From assembly GCF_009720735.1 (NCBI RefSeq), contig NZ_WNKU01000014.1, positions 1-64,000 on the forward strand: 64,000 bases of DNA, given 5' to 3'. The notes beneath the pieces were generated by a model that made no database searches, was not told where the DNA came from, and was given only the letters and a program-made list of their open reading frames with translations. Shown here in pieces: positions 27,677 to 37,059 of this stretch. Each line of letters starts with the position of its first letter. Within the stretch, counting starts at the first letter, position 1. The position numbers were made by a program, and so were the translations under genes. Origin of the DNA: Heliobacterium mobile (lineage in GTDB: Bacteria > Bacillota > Desulfitobacteriia > Heliobacteriales > Heliobacteriaceae).

Positions 27677-30145
27677 ATGGGGAATAACAAAATTAAAACC
27701 AATAGTCCGCTCATACTTGTGGCTGACGACGATCGGGCCATGAGACTCGTTTTGAGGCGTGCCTTGGAGCGGGATGGTTACTCTGTCATCGAGGCGGGAG
27801 ACGGAAAAGAAGCGTTGCTTGTCTACGACCAATACCGGCCGGAGTTGGTCCTCATGGATGTGGTCATGCCTGAGATGGACGGTTTTACGGCTTTGGCCCA
27901 TCTCCAAGACCGACCAGGAGGTAAGGTTCCCGTACTGATGATCACCGGACTGGATGACGACAGCTCTGTTGAACAGGCTTTTCAGGCGGGTGCTATCGAT
28001 TACATCACCAAACCGATCCACTGGGCCGTACTTCGGCAGCGTGTTCGGCGATTGATCGAAGCTCAACGGATGGAACAAGCGCTAATCGATCGAGAAACTC
28101 AACTGAGAGCCATCGCATCAGCTCTGGGGGAAGGGTTGTATGTGATCGACGCGGAAGGTCGTCTGACCTTTCTGAACCCGGAAGGGGAGAGGATTCTCGG
28201 GTGGACCCTTCAGGAACTGTGCGGTAAATACATCCATGATATCATCCACCGTAAACATTTCGACGGAAGCATCATCCAAGCGGAAGATTGCCCTATATTG
28301 AGAACAACCCGTTCAGGAAATACCTATCGCAGCGATGAGGATTATTTTACACGCAAAGACGGTGTTATCTTTCCCGTAGCCCTGGTTTCAACACCGCTGA
28401 TTGTTAACGATAAAATCAGTGGCGCCGTAGCCGTTTTTCAGGACATCAGCGAACGAAAAAAGGTGGAGGAACAGCTGCGGTTGGCATCCAACGTCTTTGA
28501 AAACACCACGGAAGGTATCCTGGTGACCGATCATGAGGGATTAATTCAATCGGTGAACCCTGCCTTTACCGTTTCTACCGGATACAGTTTCGAAGAAGTG
28601 AACGGAAAGAAACCAAGCATCTTCCAATCGGGCCGTCACAATCCCGAATTTTATAAACAATTGTGGTTATCGCTATTGAAAACAGGTCGTTGGCAGGGTG
28701 AGATCTGGAACCGAAGGAAAAACGGTGAGTTATACGCCGCTTGGCTCACGATCAGTGCCATCTGTGATGATTTAGGACGGACGACCCATTACGCGGCCGT
28801 ATTTAGTGATATCACCGAACATAAACAAGCTCAGGATTTAATCAAACATCAAGCCTACCATGATGCTTTGACCGATCTGCCGAACCGGTTGCTATTCATC
28901 GACCGGCTGACACAGGCCCTTGCTCATGCTGGACGGAACCACCACATGTTGGCTGTACTGTTTTTGGATTTGGACCGGTTTAAAGTGATCAATGATACGT
29001 TTGGCCATGCCGTCGGCGATCAACTGCTTCAAGGGGTAGCCCGGAGATTGCGTAGTTCGGTCCGCGAAAGCGATACGGTCGCTCGGTTAGGCGGCGATGA
29101 GTTCACCATCTTGCTGCCTCAGATCGGGAATGTAGAAGACGCGGCGAAAGTGGCCCAAAAAATTTTGTCATCTCTGCGCCAGCCTTGGCTCTTCTCAGGA
29201 CAACAATTTTGCACGACCACCAGTATCGGGATCGCCGTTTTTCCGACCGATGGGGAAGAGGCGGACAGCTTGATGAAGAATGCCGATGCGGCTATGTACC
29301 GGGCGAAAGAACAAGGTAGAAACAATTATCAACTATATACACCAGCTCTCAATGCCTGGGCCTTTGAACGTTTGGCTATGGAAAACCGCCTCCGCCATGC
29401 GTTGGAACAAAATGAATTTGTCCTTTATTATCAGCCGAAAGTGGATGCTCACAGCCATGTGCCGGTCGCCGTCGAGGCGCTGATCCGGTGGCAACATCCT
29501 GATATCGGCATCGTTTCTCCCACAGAATTTTTGCGTTTGGCCGAAGATTCCGGCTTAATCGTTCCAATCGGAGAATGGTGCTTGCGTACGGCTTGTGAAC
29601 AGTTGAAAGCTTGGCTGGATGAGGGGAACGGCCCCGTTAAACTGGCGATCAACCTATGCGGCAGGCAGATGCAGTACACCCAGTTAGATTCGATGGTCAA
29701 CGATATCTTGCAGGAGACGGGAATTCCACCTTATTTAGTGGAATTGGAGATCGGCGAGGAGACAGTGCTGCAGTACGAAGAGTCGGCCCTAACGATACTT
29801 AACCAGTTAAAGGTTGCCGGAGTCAATATCGTCATTGAGCAGTTTGGAAAGAACTGTTCGCGGATTCCTCTCTTACAAAGCCTCCCTGTGGATACCTTGA
29901 AGATCGATCCTTCCTTCGTCTGTGACCTAGTGTCTAATCATCATCACCGGGAATTGATTCAGGGTTTTTCCGCCCTGGCCCACAGCCTGCATATGAAAAT
30001 CGCTGCCGAAGGCGTAGGTTCCCTGGAACAGGCCGATTTCTTGCGCTCCGTCGGCTGCGATGAACTACAGGGGTATTATTTTAGTGATCCCATCCCAGCT
30101 GCAGAGATTAGGCAAATGTTTAAGAAAGGTCCACTCGCTTTGTAG
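27677..30145 (+). CDS. Response regulator with PAS-PAS-GGDEF-EAL domains
   Basis: An 822-aa c-di-GMP signalling protein. Receiver (~12-130): phosphoacceptor in LVLMDVVMPEMDG, Lys in ITKPIHW. PAS 1 (~145-265) and PAS 2 (~272-390) follow. The diguanylate cyclase (~400-560) has an intact RLGGDEF and an RxxD inhibitory site (RESD) five residues before it. The EAL domain (~575-815) keeps VEALIRW, LEIGEE, LKIDPSF and AAEGV, but the catalytic DDFGTG is replaced by EQFGKN. Synthesis of c-di-GMP is therefore likely, with hydrolysis impaired or lost. No partner kinase is adjacent. Confidence 0.93.
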   Translation: MGNNKIKTNSPLILVADDDRAMRLVLRRALERDGYSVIEAGDGKEALLVYDQYRPELVLMDVVMPEMDGFTALAHLQDRPGGKVPVLMITGLDDDSSVEQAFQAGAIDYITKPIHWAVLRQRVRRLIEAQRMEQALIDRETQLRAIASALGEGLYVIDAEGRLTFLNPEGERILGWTLQELCGKYIHDIIHRKHFDGSIIQAEDCPILRTTRSGNTYRSDEDYFTRKDGVIFPVALVSTPLIVNDKISGAVAVFQDISERKKVEEQLRLASNVFENTTEGILVTDHEGLIQSVNPAFTVSTGYSFEEVNGKKPSIFQSGRHNPEFYKQLWLSLLKTGRWQGEIWNRRKNGELYAAWLTISAICDDLGRTTHYAAVFSDITEHKQAQDLIKHQAYHDALTDLPNRLLFIDRLTQALAHAGRNHHMLAVLFLDLDRFKVINDTFGHAVGDQLLQGVARRLRSSVRESDTVARLGGDEFTILLPQIGNVEDAAKVAQKILSSLRQPWLFSGQQFCTTTSIGIAVFPTDGEEADSLMKNADAAMYRAKEQGRNNYQLYTPALNAWAFERLAMENRLRHALEQNEFVLYYQPKVDAHSHVPVAVEALIRWQHPDIGIVSPTEFLRLAEDSGLIVPIGEWCLRTACEQLKAWLDEGNGPVKLAINLCGRQMQYTQLDSMVNDILQETGIPPYLVELEIGEETVLQYEESALTILNQLKVAGVNIVIEQFGKNCSRIPLLQSLPVDTLKIDPSFVCDLVSNHHHRELIQGFSALAHSLHMKIAAEGVGSLEQADFLRSVGCDELQGYYFSDPIPAAEIRQMFKKGPLAL

Positions 30146-30206
30146 CACCGGGTAAACAAGTTTGTAATGTGCGTAAAAATGAAAACACTATGAACAGATT
30201 ATGATG

Positions 30207-30245
30207 GGCAGGGCATGTTGTGAAAAAACATGTCCTGCCTTCATT
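30207..30245 (+). terminator. Terminator after the GGDEF/EAL gene
   Basis: 13-bp stem ggcagggcatgtt/aacatgtcctgcc (one G-T pair), a 7-nt loop, followed by ttcattcatt, a weak T tract. Confidence 0.7.
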
Positions 30246-30251
30246 CATTGA

Positions 30252-30281
30252 TTGATAAAACCAGGTGCTATCGTTTATGAT
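30252..30281 (+). promoter_or_regulatory. Candidate promoter for the radical-SAM gene
   Basis: ttgata (30252-30257), 18-bp spacer, tatgat (30276-30281), overlapping gataat. It lies ~60 nt before the ATG at 30343. Confidence 0.5.
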
Positions 30282-30342
30282 AATACTGGAACCTATGTTC
30301 TAATTAGAAGGAATTCCGTCGAGTGAAGAGGGGAAAAGCCCT

Positions 30343-31719
30343 ATGGATCTGAGTAACAAGTTGCAAATCTTAGCAGCTGCTGCGAAATATGACGTATCCT
30401 GTTCTTCCAGCGGAAGCAATCGGGGAAAAGCGAAAGGGAAGTTAGGGAATACAGCATCGTCAGGCATATGTCATAGCTGGTCTGATGACGGCCGGTGTAT
30501 TTCTCTGTTAAAATTACTTTTTACCAATGATTGCTGCTACGATTGTTCCTTCTGTGTGAACCGGGTATCGAACGACGTGCCTCGAGCGTCCTTTACGCCG
30601 GAAGAACTGGCCGATCTCACCATCAACTTTTACCGTCGCAACTATATCGAAGGATTGTTCTTGAGTTCTGCCATCTCCAACAGCCCCGACCGCACTATGG
30701 AACAACTCGTGCAAACCGTTCGCATCCTGCGGGAGCGCTACCGTTTCAATGGGTACATTCACTTGAAAGCCATCCCAGGTGCTGACAGACGGTTGATCGA
30801 GGCGGCGGGAGCTCTCGTCGATCGGCTAAGCGTGAATATAGAACTGCCTACGTCAGAGGGTTTGCGTCGACTTGCCCCACAGAAAAAACGAGAAAACATT
30901 TTAAAACCGATGGGGCAGATCACCTCGAAAATCGTGGAAAACCGGGAAGAACGACGCCAGTTCCGGCGAACGCCGACCTTCGTGCCAGCAGGCCAGACGA
31001 CACAGCTCATCGTCGGAGCTACTCCGGAAACAGATCTGCAGATCTTCCATTTGGCCGAAGGTCTTTACCGGAAGTTTCAACTGAAACGGGTCTACTACTC
31101 CGCCTACGTCCCTGTCATGCGAGATCCGAAATTACCGGCGATCCCGGCGCCTCCGCTGCTCAGGGAGCACCGCCTGTATCAGGCTGACTGGCTGCTCCGA
31201 TTCTACGGATTTACTGCCGGGGAAATTCTCGATGGCTCTCAGCCCAATCTAGACTTGGATGTAGATCCTAAGACAGGCTGGGCTCTTCGGAACCTGCACT
31301 CGTTTCCCGTTGAAATCAACCGGGCCGACTACGAGACGCTGCTTCGCGTCCCCGGTATCGGCGTCAAATCGGCTAACCGCATCGTCGCCGCCCGGCGGGT
31401 CCGCCGCATCGAGTTTGAACATCTGGCCAAAATGGGCATCGTGCTGAAGCGAGCCCGTTACTTCATCACTTGTAACGGCAAATACTACGGCCAAGTCAGC
31501 CTCGACGCCGCCAACCTTCGCCAACAACTCATTCTCCCTCAAGCTCCCAAAGGCCTCACTCCGGGATGGGAACAAATGTCTCTCTTTACCGAAGCAAATG
31601 ATCCGGCACAAGTTCCCCTTACCTTGCCAGGTGTTTTTTCGGAGACACAAAAGGGGTTGCTTGTTCCCGTACTTCCTTCGATGGAGGATAAGCTCGCTTT
31701 AGTTACAGGAGAAATATAA
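30343..31719 (+). CDS. Putative DNA modification/repair radical-SAM protein
   Basis: A 458-aa protein of the family annotated as putative DNA modification/repair radical SAM. The Fe-S motif is in NDCCYDCSFCVNRVSND (CxxxCxxC). A radical-SAM barrel follows (~60-270). A C-terminal helix-hairpin-helix segment, LLRVPGIGVKSANRIVAARR (~345-365), suggests DNA binding. The reaction is not established. The next gene, a class II photolyase, supports a DNA-repair role. The family partner often encoded alongside is absent here. Confidence 0.85.
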   Translation: MDLSNKLQILAAAAKYDVSCSSSGSNRGKAKGKLGNTASSGICHSWSDDGRCISLLKLLFTNDCCYDCSFCVNRVSNDVPRASFTPEELADLTINFYRRNYIEGLFLSSAISNSPDRTMEQLVQTVRILRERYRFNGYIHLKAIPGADRRLIEAAGALVDRLSVNIELPTSEGLRRLAPQKKRENILKPMGQITSKIVENREERRQFRRTPTFVPAGQTTQLIVGATPETDLQIFHLAEGLYRKFQLKRVYYSAYVPVMRDPKLPAIPAPPLLREHRLYQADWLLRFYGFTAGEILDGSQPNLDLDVDPKTGWALRNLHSFPVEINRADYETLLRVPGIGVKSANRIVAARRVRRIEFEHLAKMGIVLKRARYFITCNGKYYGQVSLDAANLRQQLILPQAPKGLTPGWEQMSLFTEANDPAQVPLTLPGVFSETQKGLLVPVLPSMEDKLALVTGEI

Positions 31720-31800
31720 TCAGGAGCTTGAATCAGAGGTAAGCCATTGATGACCTGAAAGAAGAAGCAATGCTATAAAAGTTTTGTCATAGTAAACCTG

Positions 31801-31972
31801 GGGGTGTATTGACGGAGTGAGCGTTTTGGGCGAAGCGGCGTCAGCGAGCGAAGTCTGCGGAGCGTAAAGGGCGCCACGGTTTACATGCAGAAAAGCCCAG
31901 AGGTTTGGCGCCCTAGCGGAGCAGACAAACGAGTAGCCGCGTAGCCCTTAGCGAACGGAGTCATTGCACCCC
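31801..31972 (+). repeat. Structured intergenic element, copy A (172 bp)
   Basis: First of three related elements. Outer arms ggggtgtattgac (31801-31813) and gtcattgcacccc (31960-31972) pair with one G-U and one mismatch. Inner stems: gggc/gccc (31828-31831 with 31944-31947), gcggc/gccgc (31835-31839 with 31936-31940), gtctgc/gcagac (31853-31858 with 31921-31926), gggcgcca/tggcgccc (31869-31876 with 31906-31913). The apical loop holds acatgcagaaaagcccagag. It lies between the radical-SAM and photolyase genes. ORFs inside are unsupported. Confidence 0.9.
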
Positions 31973-31999
31973 GGGTTAGTACACGGAAGGAGAAACAGC

Positions 32000-33364
32000 T
32001 TGATTCAAAACACCCGAATCCAATACCTAAACAATGCCGAAATCCAACAGGGCGAATACGTCCTCTACTGGATGCAAGCATCGCAGCGAACAGAATACAA
32101 TCATGCCCTTGAGTACGCCGTCGAGAGGGCGAACCGCTTGGACCAGCCGCTGCTGGTCTATTTTGGTATCACTGATTCTTTTCCCGGAGCTAACGAACGG
32201 CATTATGGGTTCATGTTAGAGGGTTTGCAGGAAGTTCAAAGCAGCCTGCGTCAGCGGGGAATCGCCATGATCGCCCGGCAGATCTCGCCGGAAATCGGCG
32301 TCGTCCAATTGGCTTCCAACGCATCTTTGGTCGTGGTGGATCGGGGGTACTTACGAATTTTAAAAAAATGGCGCCAATTTGCAGCATCCCACATCGCTTG
32401 TCCCCTCATTCAAGTGGAATCGGATGTAATTGTACCGGTGGAGACGGCTTCCCCGAAAGAAGAATATGCGGCAGCCACCTTCCGCCCCAAAATTAAGCGT
32501 CAGCTGCAGGATTACTTGGTCCCACTGGAGATGCGAACTATAGTCAAAGCGCGGACGGACCTGGCTGAAGCATGTCTTTTTTTCGACCGGATTGACTTGG
32601 AAGATATCGAAGGTACCCTGGCCCGGTTGAACATTGACCGTTCTGTCGGGAGATTGAAATGTTGGCAGGGAGGGGCAAGCGCCGCCAAGGGGTTGCTCGA
32701 TCGGTTCATCGCCACGAAGTTGGAACATTATGGGGAACGGCGCAATGATCCATCCCTAGAATATGTCTCTTCCTTAAGTCCCTATCTGCATTTTGGCCAG
32801 ATTTCACCTCTCTACATGGCCCTCCGTGTGCAAGAATCGAACATAAGAGCCAGCGTAGACGCCTATCTGGAAGAGCTGATCGTCCGCCGAGAATTGAGTA
32901 TCAACTTTGTCCATTACAACCTTCGCTACGATGAGTTCACTGCTCTTCCGGAATGGGCAAGACAGACCTTGTATACCCATCGTGTCGATTGCAGAGAATT
33001 CAACTATGGATTGTCTGAATTAGAAAATGGTCTAACGGACGATCCTTTTTTTAACGCAGCCCAAACAGAACTACGGAAACGTGGAATCATTCATGGCTAT
33101 ATGCGCATGTACTGGGGGAAAAAAATCTTGGAATGGAGCCCTTCCCCTGAAGAAGCCTTCCAGATCGCCCTCTATCTCAACGACAAATACGCTTTAGACG
33201 GACGAGATCCTAACGGATACACTGGTGTTGCCTGGTGTTTTGGGAAGCACGATCGCCCCTGGGGGGAAAGGGCCATCTTTGGGAAGGTTCGTTACATGAA
33301 CGCGGCCGGACTGCGTCGAAAGTTCAACGCCATGGCTTATGTGCAAAAAGTGGAGGAATTATAA
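32000..33364 (+). CDS. Class II CPD DNA photolyase
   Basis: A 454-aa light-dependent enzyme that splits cyclobutane pyrimidine dimers using FAD. The N-terminal antenna domain begins RIQYLNNAEIQQGEYVLYWM, close to the class II pattern (YWMQxSQRxxxNHALEYA). The C-terminal FAD domain includes YLHFGQISP, ELIVRRELSINFVHYN, RMYWGKKILEWS and DPNGYTGVAWCFGKHD, the last two being class II hallmarks. TTG 32000 is chosen because ggaaggaga is 6 nt upstream. The repeat element copy A ends 27 bp upstream. Confidence 0.93.
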   Translation: MIQNTRIQYLNNAEIQQGEYVLYWMQASQRTEYNHALEYAVERANRLDQPLLVYFGITDSFPGANERHYGFMLEGLQEVQSSLRQRGIAMIARQISPEIGVVQLASNASLVVVDRGYLRILKKWRQFAASHIACPLIQVESDVIVPVETASPKEEYAAATFRPKIKRQLQDYLVPLEMRTIVKARTDLAEACLFFDRIDLEDIEGTLARLNIDRSVGRLKCWQGGASAAKGLLDRFIATKLEHYGERRNDPSLEYVSSLSPYLHFGQISPLYMALRVQESNIRASVDAYLEELIVRRELSINFVHYNLRYDEFTALPEWARQTLYTHRVDCREFNYGLSELENGLTDDPFFNAAQTELRKRGIIHGYMRMYWGKKILEWSPSPEEAFQIALYLNDKYALDGRDPNGYTGVAWCFGKHDRPWGERAIFGKVRYMNAAGLRRKFNAMAYVQKVEEL

Positions 33365-33414
33365 GCTAATCTCCGTTAAATCCAAAAAAGTCTATTCGGA
33401 GAGGCGATAAGGCT

Positions 33415-33443
33415 TTGACAAATCCCGAGTGCTATGGTAAACT
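33415..33443 (+). promoter_or_regulatory. Promoter of the isc operon
   Basis: ttgaca (33415-33420), 17-bp spacer, taaact (33438-33443) about 85 nt before the iscR ATG. Confidence 0.75.
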
Positions 33444-33453
33444 ATGACCCAAG

Positions 33454-33478
33454 AAATCCTATTAAAATAGTAGGATTT
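33454..33478. promoter_or_regulatory. Candidate IscR operator
   Basis: aaatccta and taggattt, 9 bp apart, form an 8-bp perfect inverted repeat. The core reads CCTAyTAwwwTArTAGG with near dyad symmetry. It sits just downstream of the -10 of the Rrf2-type gene, where autorepression would act. Confidence 0.65.
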
Positions 33479-33529
33479 ATTAGAGGGATTTATGACAAAC
33501 ACAAGCGTTTCAGACCGTGAGGTGAAGCG

Positions 33530-33982
33530 ATGAAGCTCTCCACCAAAGGACAATATGGTGTGCGGGCCATGTTTGACTTGGCTCAGCATTTTGGTCAAGG
33601 ACCGGTATCCCTGAAGTTGGTCGCCGAGCGGCAGGATATCTCCGAGCACTACCTGGAACAGATCATTGCCGGTTTGCGAAAGGCTGGTTTAGTGAACAGC
33701 ATCCGGGGAGCGCAGGGTGGATATATACTGTCGAAAGAACCGTCGGCCATCACCGTCGGAGATATCATTCGAGTGTTAGAGGGACCTGTAGCGCCTGTAG
33801 ACTGTGTCAACGAAGAATTGACCGAACGGTGCGCTCGGGCCGATCAGTGTATAACCAAGATGATCTGGGCCAAAGTACGCGATTCCATCGAGCAAGTTAT
33901 TGACGGGATCACCTTGGCCGACATGGTAAAGGAAGCGGAAAAAATGAGATTTGCCGAAGGCAACTACATGTATCACATCTAG
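33530..33982 (+). CDS. iscR: Rrf2-family regulator, IscR-like
   Basis: A 150-aa winged-helix regulator of Fe-S assembly. The N-terminus MKLSTKGQYGVRAMFDLA and recognition region ISEHYLEQIIAGLRKAGLV are typical of Rrf2. Three Cys in DCVNEELTERCARADQC (~92-108) can bind a [2Fe-2S] cluster. iscS and iscU follow. A palindrome near the promoter suggests autoregulation. Confidence 0.93.
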   Translation: MKLSTKGQYGVRAMFDLAQHFGQGPVSLKLVAERQDISEHYLEQIIAGLRKAGLVNSIRGAQGGYILSKEPSAITVGDIIRVLEGPVAPVDCVNEELTERCARADQCITKMIWAKVRDSIEQVIDGITLADMVKEAEKMRFAEGNYMYHI

Positions 33983-34066
33983 AACCGCTCCCAGACTCCA
34001 CGAAGAGCCTTTGAAGAGGCTCTCACCCGTCTACAACAACGAATGCCGTCAGAGGAGAGAAAACCA

Positions 34067-35254
34067 ATGCGACGTGTCTATTTGGACCATGGGGCTACTA
34101 CCCCCGTACATCCGGAAGTCATTGAAGCGATGGTCGCTTGTATGCGGGATCACTTTGGAAATCCGTCCAGCGTCCATTCCTTCGGCCGAGAAGCGAAAAA
34201 ACTCTTGGAAGATGCCCGGTCGAACGTGGCCAAATTGATTGGCGCTCGGCCGGAGGAAATCATCTTTACCAGCGGTGGTACGGAAGCCGACAATTTAGCC
34301 ATCTTCGGTGTGGCCCGTGCCATGCGCAAAAAAGGCAATCATATCATCACCTCGGCAGTAGAACACCATGCTGTCTTGGATGCCTGCCTGGCGTTGAAAA
34401 AAGAAGGCTTCGAGATCACCGTATTACCGGTCGATGAATATGGCATGGTCAAGATCGAAGATCTGAAAGCGGCCCTGCGACCAGAGACGATCTTAGTCAC
34501 TATCATGCACGCCAACAACGAAGTCGGCACGATTCAACCGATCAAGGAAATCACCCGCATCGTCAAAGAACATGGCGCCATCATGCATACAGACGCCGTC
34601 CAGACGGCCGGTAAAATTCCTGTCGACGTAAACGAACTCGGCGTGGATTTATTGTCGGCCTCATCACATAAAATTTACGGACCTAAAGGTGTCGGGTGCC
34701 TTTACATCCGCAAAGGGACGAAGATGTTTCCTCTCACCCATGGAGGCGGACAGGAACGGAAACGGCGCCCAGGAACGGAAAACCTCCCTGGTATCGTCGG
34801 CTTTGGTAAAGCTGCCGAAATCATGACCCGTGACCTGCCAGAAGAAACCAGCCGCATGACCAAACTGCGCAACCGCCTCATCGAAGGGTTCACCGCCATC
34901 CCAGAAGTGAAGCTGAACGGGCATCCCACCGATCGCCTGCCCATCAATGTTAATGTATCAATTCGTTACATTGAAGGTGAATCGCTCTTGCTCATGCTGG
35001 ACATGAAGGGCATCGCTGGTTCTTCCGGTTCGGCTTGCACCTCAGGATCCCTCGACCCGTCCCATGTTTTGCTGGCGATGGGCATCCCCCATGAAATCGC
35101 CCATGGTTCGCTGCGGCTCACCTTGGGACGAGACAATTCGGAAGCAGACATCGACTATGTTTTACAAGTGGTCCCGGAAATCATCGAACGGCTCCGGGCC
35201 ATGTCACCCCTATATGATCGCAAGGAGGCGCAAGCATGTACACCGATAAAGTAA
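34067..35254 (+). CDS. iscS: Cysteine desulfurase IscS/NifS
   Basis: A 395-aa PLP enzyme that takes sulfur from cysteine for Fe-S clusters and tRNA thiolation. The PLP lysine is in SSHKIYGPKGVG, the catalytic Cys in SSGSACTSGS. HTDAVQTAGK is also conserved. ATG 34067 has agaggagag upstream. Its end overlaps iscU by 19 bp. Since mnmA lies downstream, it probably also supplies sulfur for 2-thiouridine. Confidence 0.97.
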   Translation: MRRVYLDHGATTPVHPEVIEAMVACMRDHFGNPSSVHSFGREAKKLLEDARSNVAKLIGARPEEIIFTSGGTEADNLAIFGVARAMRKKGNHIITSAVEHHAVLDACLALKKEGFEITVLPVDEYGMVKIEDLKAALRPETILVTIMHANNEVGTIQPIKEITRIVKEHGAIMHTDAVQTAGKIPVDVNELGVDLLSASSHKIYGPKGVGCLYIRKGTKMFPLTHGGGQERKRRPGTENLPGIVGFGKAAEIMTRDLPEETSRMTKLRNRLIEGFTAIPEVKLNGHPTDRLPINVNVSIRYIEGESLLLMLDMKGIAGSSGSACTSGSLDPSHVLLAMGIPHEIAHGSLRLTLGRDNSEADIDYVLQVVPEIIERLRAMSPLYDRKEAQACTPIK

Positions 35255-35610
35255 TGGACCATTTTATGAATCCCCGCAACGTTGGGGAAATTGAAAAGCC
35301 CAGCGGCGTAGGCGAAGTGGGCAACCCTACCTGTGGCGACATCATGCGCATTTATATCGACGTGGAAGACGATATTATTAAAGACGTCAAGTTCAAAACC
35401 TTTGGCTGCGGCGCTGCTATCGCGACCAGTTCTATCTGCACCGAACTGGTCATCGGCAAAAGCATCGACGAAGCTCTTAAACTGACCAACGAAGCCGTTG
35501 CCGAAGCCCTCGACGGGCTGCCCCCGCAAAAAATGCACTGCAGCAACTTAGCTGCCGACGCTTTGCACAAGGCGATTGCAGATTATAAAGCGAAACAGGA
35601 AGCGAAGTAG
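35236..35610 (+). CDS. iscU: Fe-S scaffold protein IscU/NifU
   Basis: A 124-aa scaffold on which Fe-S clusters are built. All three cluster Cys are present: GNPTCGD, TFGCGAA and MHCSNLA. Start MYTDKVMDHFMNPRNVG is canonical. It is translationally coupled to iscS. The repeat element copy B lies 33 bp beyond its stop. Confidence 0.97.
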   Translation: MYTDKVMDHFMNPRNVGEIEKPSGVGEVGNPTCGDIMRIYIDVEDDIIKDVKFKTFGCGAAIATSSICTELVIGKSIDEALKLTNEAVAEALDGLPPQKMHCSNLAADALHKAIADYKAKQEAK

Positions 35611-35642
35611 AGAAAAACCTTACTTAGCAGTAGGGAAAGTTT

Positions 35643-35816
35643 GGGGTGCATCGACGGAGCGAGCGATTTGAGCGAAGCGGCGTTAAGCGAGCGCAGTCCA
35701 CGAAGCGTCCAGGGCGCTATGGTTCACATGCAGAACAGCCCAGAGGTTTGGCGCACTAGCGTAGTGGGCAAGCGAGTAGCCGCGGAGCTCTTAGCGAGCG
35801 AAGTCTATGCACCCCC
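35643..35816 (+). repeat. Structured intergenic element, copy B (174 bp)
   Basis: Second copy, between iscU and mnmA. Outer arms ggggtgcatcgac (35643-35655) and gtctatgcacccc (35803-35815). Inner stems: gagc/gctc (35670-35673 with 35787-35790), gcggc/gccgc (35677-35681 with 35779-35783), gtccac/gtgggc (35696-35701 with 35764-35769), gggcgcta/tggcgcac (one mismatch). Apical loop acatgcagaacagcccagag. Right flank tttagcacaat is shared with copy C. A 60-aa ORF here is only the translated element. Confidence 0.9.
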
Positions 35817-35866
35817 GCTTTAGCACAATTTAACACTTTTACTGCAAGTGAATTGAGGTCTTCACA

Positions 35867-36997
35867 ATGCCAGAGACAGTTGTAGTAGCCATGAGCGGCG
35901 GCGTAGATTCATCTGTGACCGCCGCTCTTTTGCTCGAAAAAGGATATAACGTCATCGGGGTGACCCTGCAGATCTGGCCGAAAGACGCGCCCGAAGGTGC
36001 CGAAGGGGGCTGTTGCTCCTTATCGGCAGTGGAAGACGCCCGTCGGGTCGCTTTCACCTTGGGGATCCCCCATTACGTGATGAACTTTCGCGACTATTTT
36101 GAAGAGGAAGTCATCAACTACTTCGGACAGGAATACCTGGCCGGTCAAACGCCCAACCCCTGCATCCGCTGTAACCGGGTCATCAAGTTTGAAGGACTGC
36201 TGCAAAAATCGTTAGCCCTCGGCGCAGACAAGGTAGCTACAGGTCACTATGCCCGGATCGAATACGATGCCGAACGACAACGGTACCGACTCGGACAGGC
36301 CAAGGATGCTAAAAAAGATCAATCTTATGTCCTTTTCAATATGACTCAGGAACAACTGAGCCGGACCATGTTTCCCTTAGGCGGATTTACGAAACCGGAA
36401 ATCCGTGAAATGGCCCGGGCATACAACCTGGCCGTCGCTTCCAAACCGGACAGCCAGGAGATTTGTTTTATCCCGGACAATGACTACCGGCGTTTCTTGC
36501 AGGAGCGGTACCCGGAGAACAGCTTTGCCCCGGGGCCCTTCGTCGATACGAGCGGAAACGTCATCGGAACCCATCAGGGATTGCCTTTCTATACAGTCGG
36601 CCAGCGCAAAGGCCTTGGACAAGCTTTTGGCTACCCGGCTTATGTAGTGGGCCTCGACGTAGCGCGCAATGCAGTCATCATCGGCAGGGATGAAGACGTG
36701 TTCAGCCGCCGGTTGCTCGCCGGAGATCTGAACTGGATCGAGGTGAACCGGTTGACGGCGCCCATGGAAGTGCAGGCGAAGATTCGCTACAGCGCTCTTA
36801 AGGCCAAGGCGATTATCCGACCGGTTGGTGAAGGTGATCAAGTCATCGTCGAGTTCGAAGAGAAACAGCGTGCCATCACACCGGGTCAAGCCGTCGTCTT
36901 TTATCAGGGAGATTGGATTGTGGGCGGTGGAACGATCCTCGAAAACCTGGATTTGTCCTTACCGAGTATAAAGCCCCTGAAAAAAGGTCAAAAATAG
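35867..36997 (+). CDS. mnmA: tRNA 2-thiouridine synthase MnmA
   Basis: A 376-aa enzyme that thiolates U34 of Lys/Glu/Gln tRNAs with sulfur from IscS. The PP-loop AMSGGVDSSVTAALL, first catalytic Cys in NPCIRCNRVIKFEGLL, second Cys in SQEICFIPD, and QKKGLG-type QRKGLGQAFG are present. The neighbourhood of iscS/iscU explains the sulfur supply. Length is normal. Confidence 0.98.
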   Translation: MPETVVVAMSGGVDSSVTAALLLEKGYNVIGVTLQIWPKDAPEGAEGGCCSLSAVEDARRVAFTLGIPHYVMNFRDYFEEEVINYFGQEYLAGQTPNPCIRCNRVIKFEGLLQKSLALGADKVATGHYARIEYDAERQRYRLGQAKDAKKDQSYVLFNMTQEQLSRTMFPLGGFTKPEIREMARAYNLAVASKPDSQEICFIPDNDYRRFLQERYPENSFAPGPFVDTSGNVIGTHQGLPFYTVGQRKGLGQAFGYPAYVVGLDVARNAVIIGRDEDVFSRRLLAGDLNWIEVNRLTAPMEVQAKIRYSALKAKAIIRPVGEGDQVIVEFEEKQRAITPGQAVVFYQGDWIVGGGTILENLDLSLPSIKPLKKGQK

Positions 36998-37059
36998 TAA
37001 GCAAAGACCAGAGTGTGCGCCACGCAGGCTCTACGAACAACCTTATGGGAGATGCCCGC

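Noticed and set aside
35641-35823. 60-aa plus-strand ORF, and minus-strand ORFs at 31881-32081 and 41702-41977
   Set aside because: They are translations of the structured repeat element in differing frames, without RBS; the stem covariation explains the sequence.
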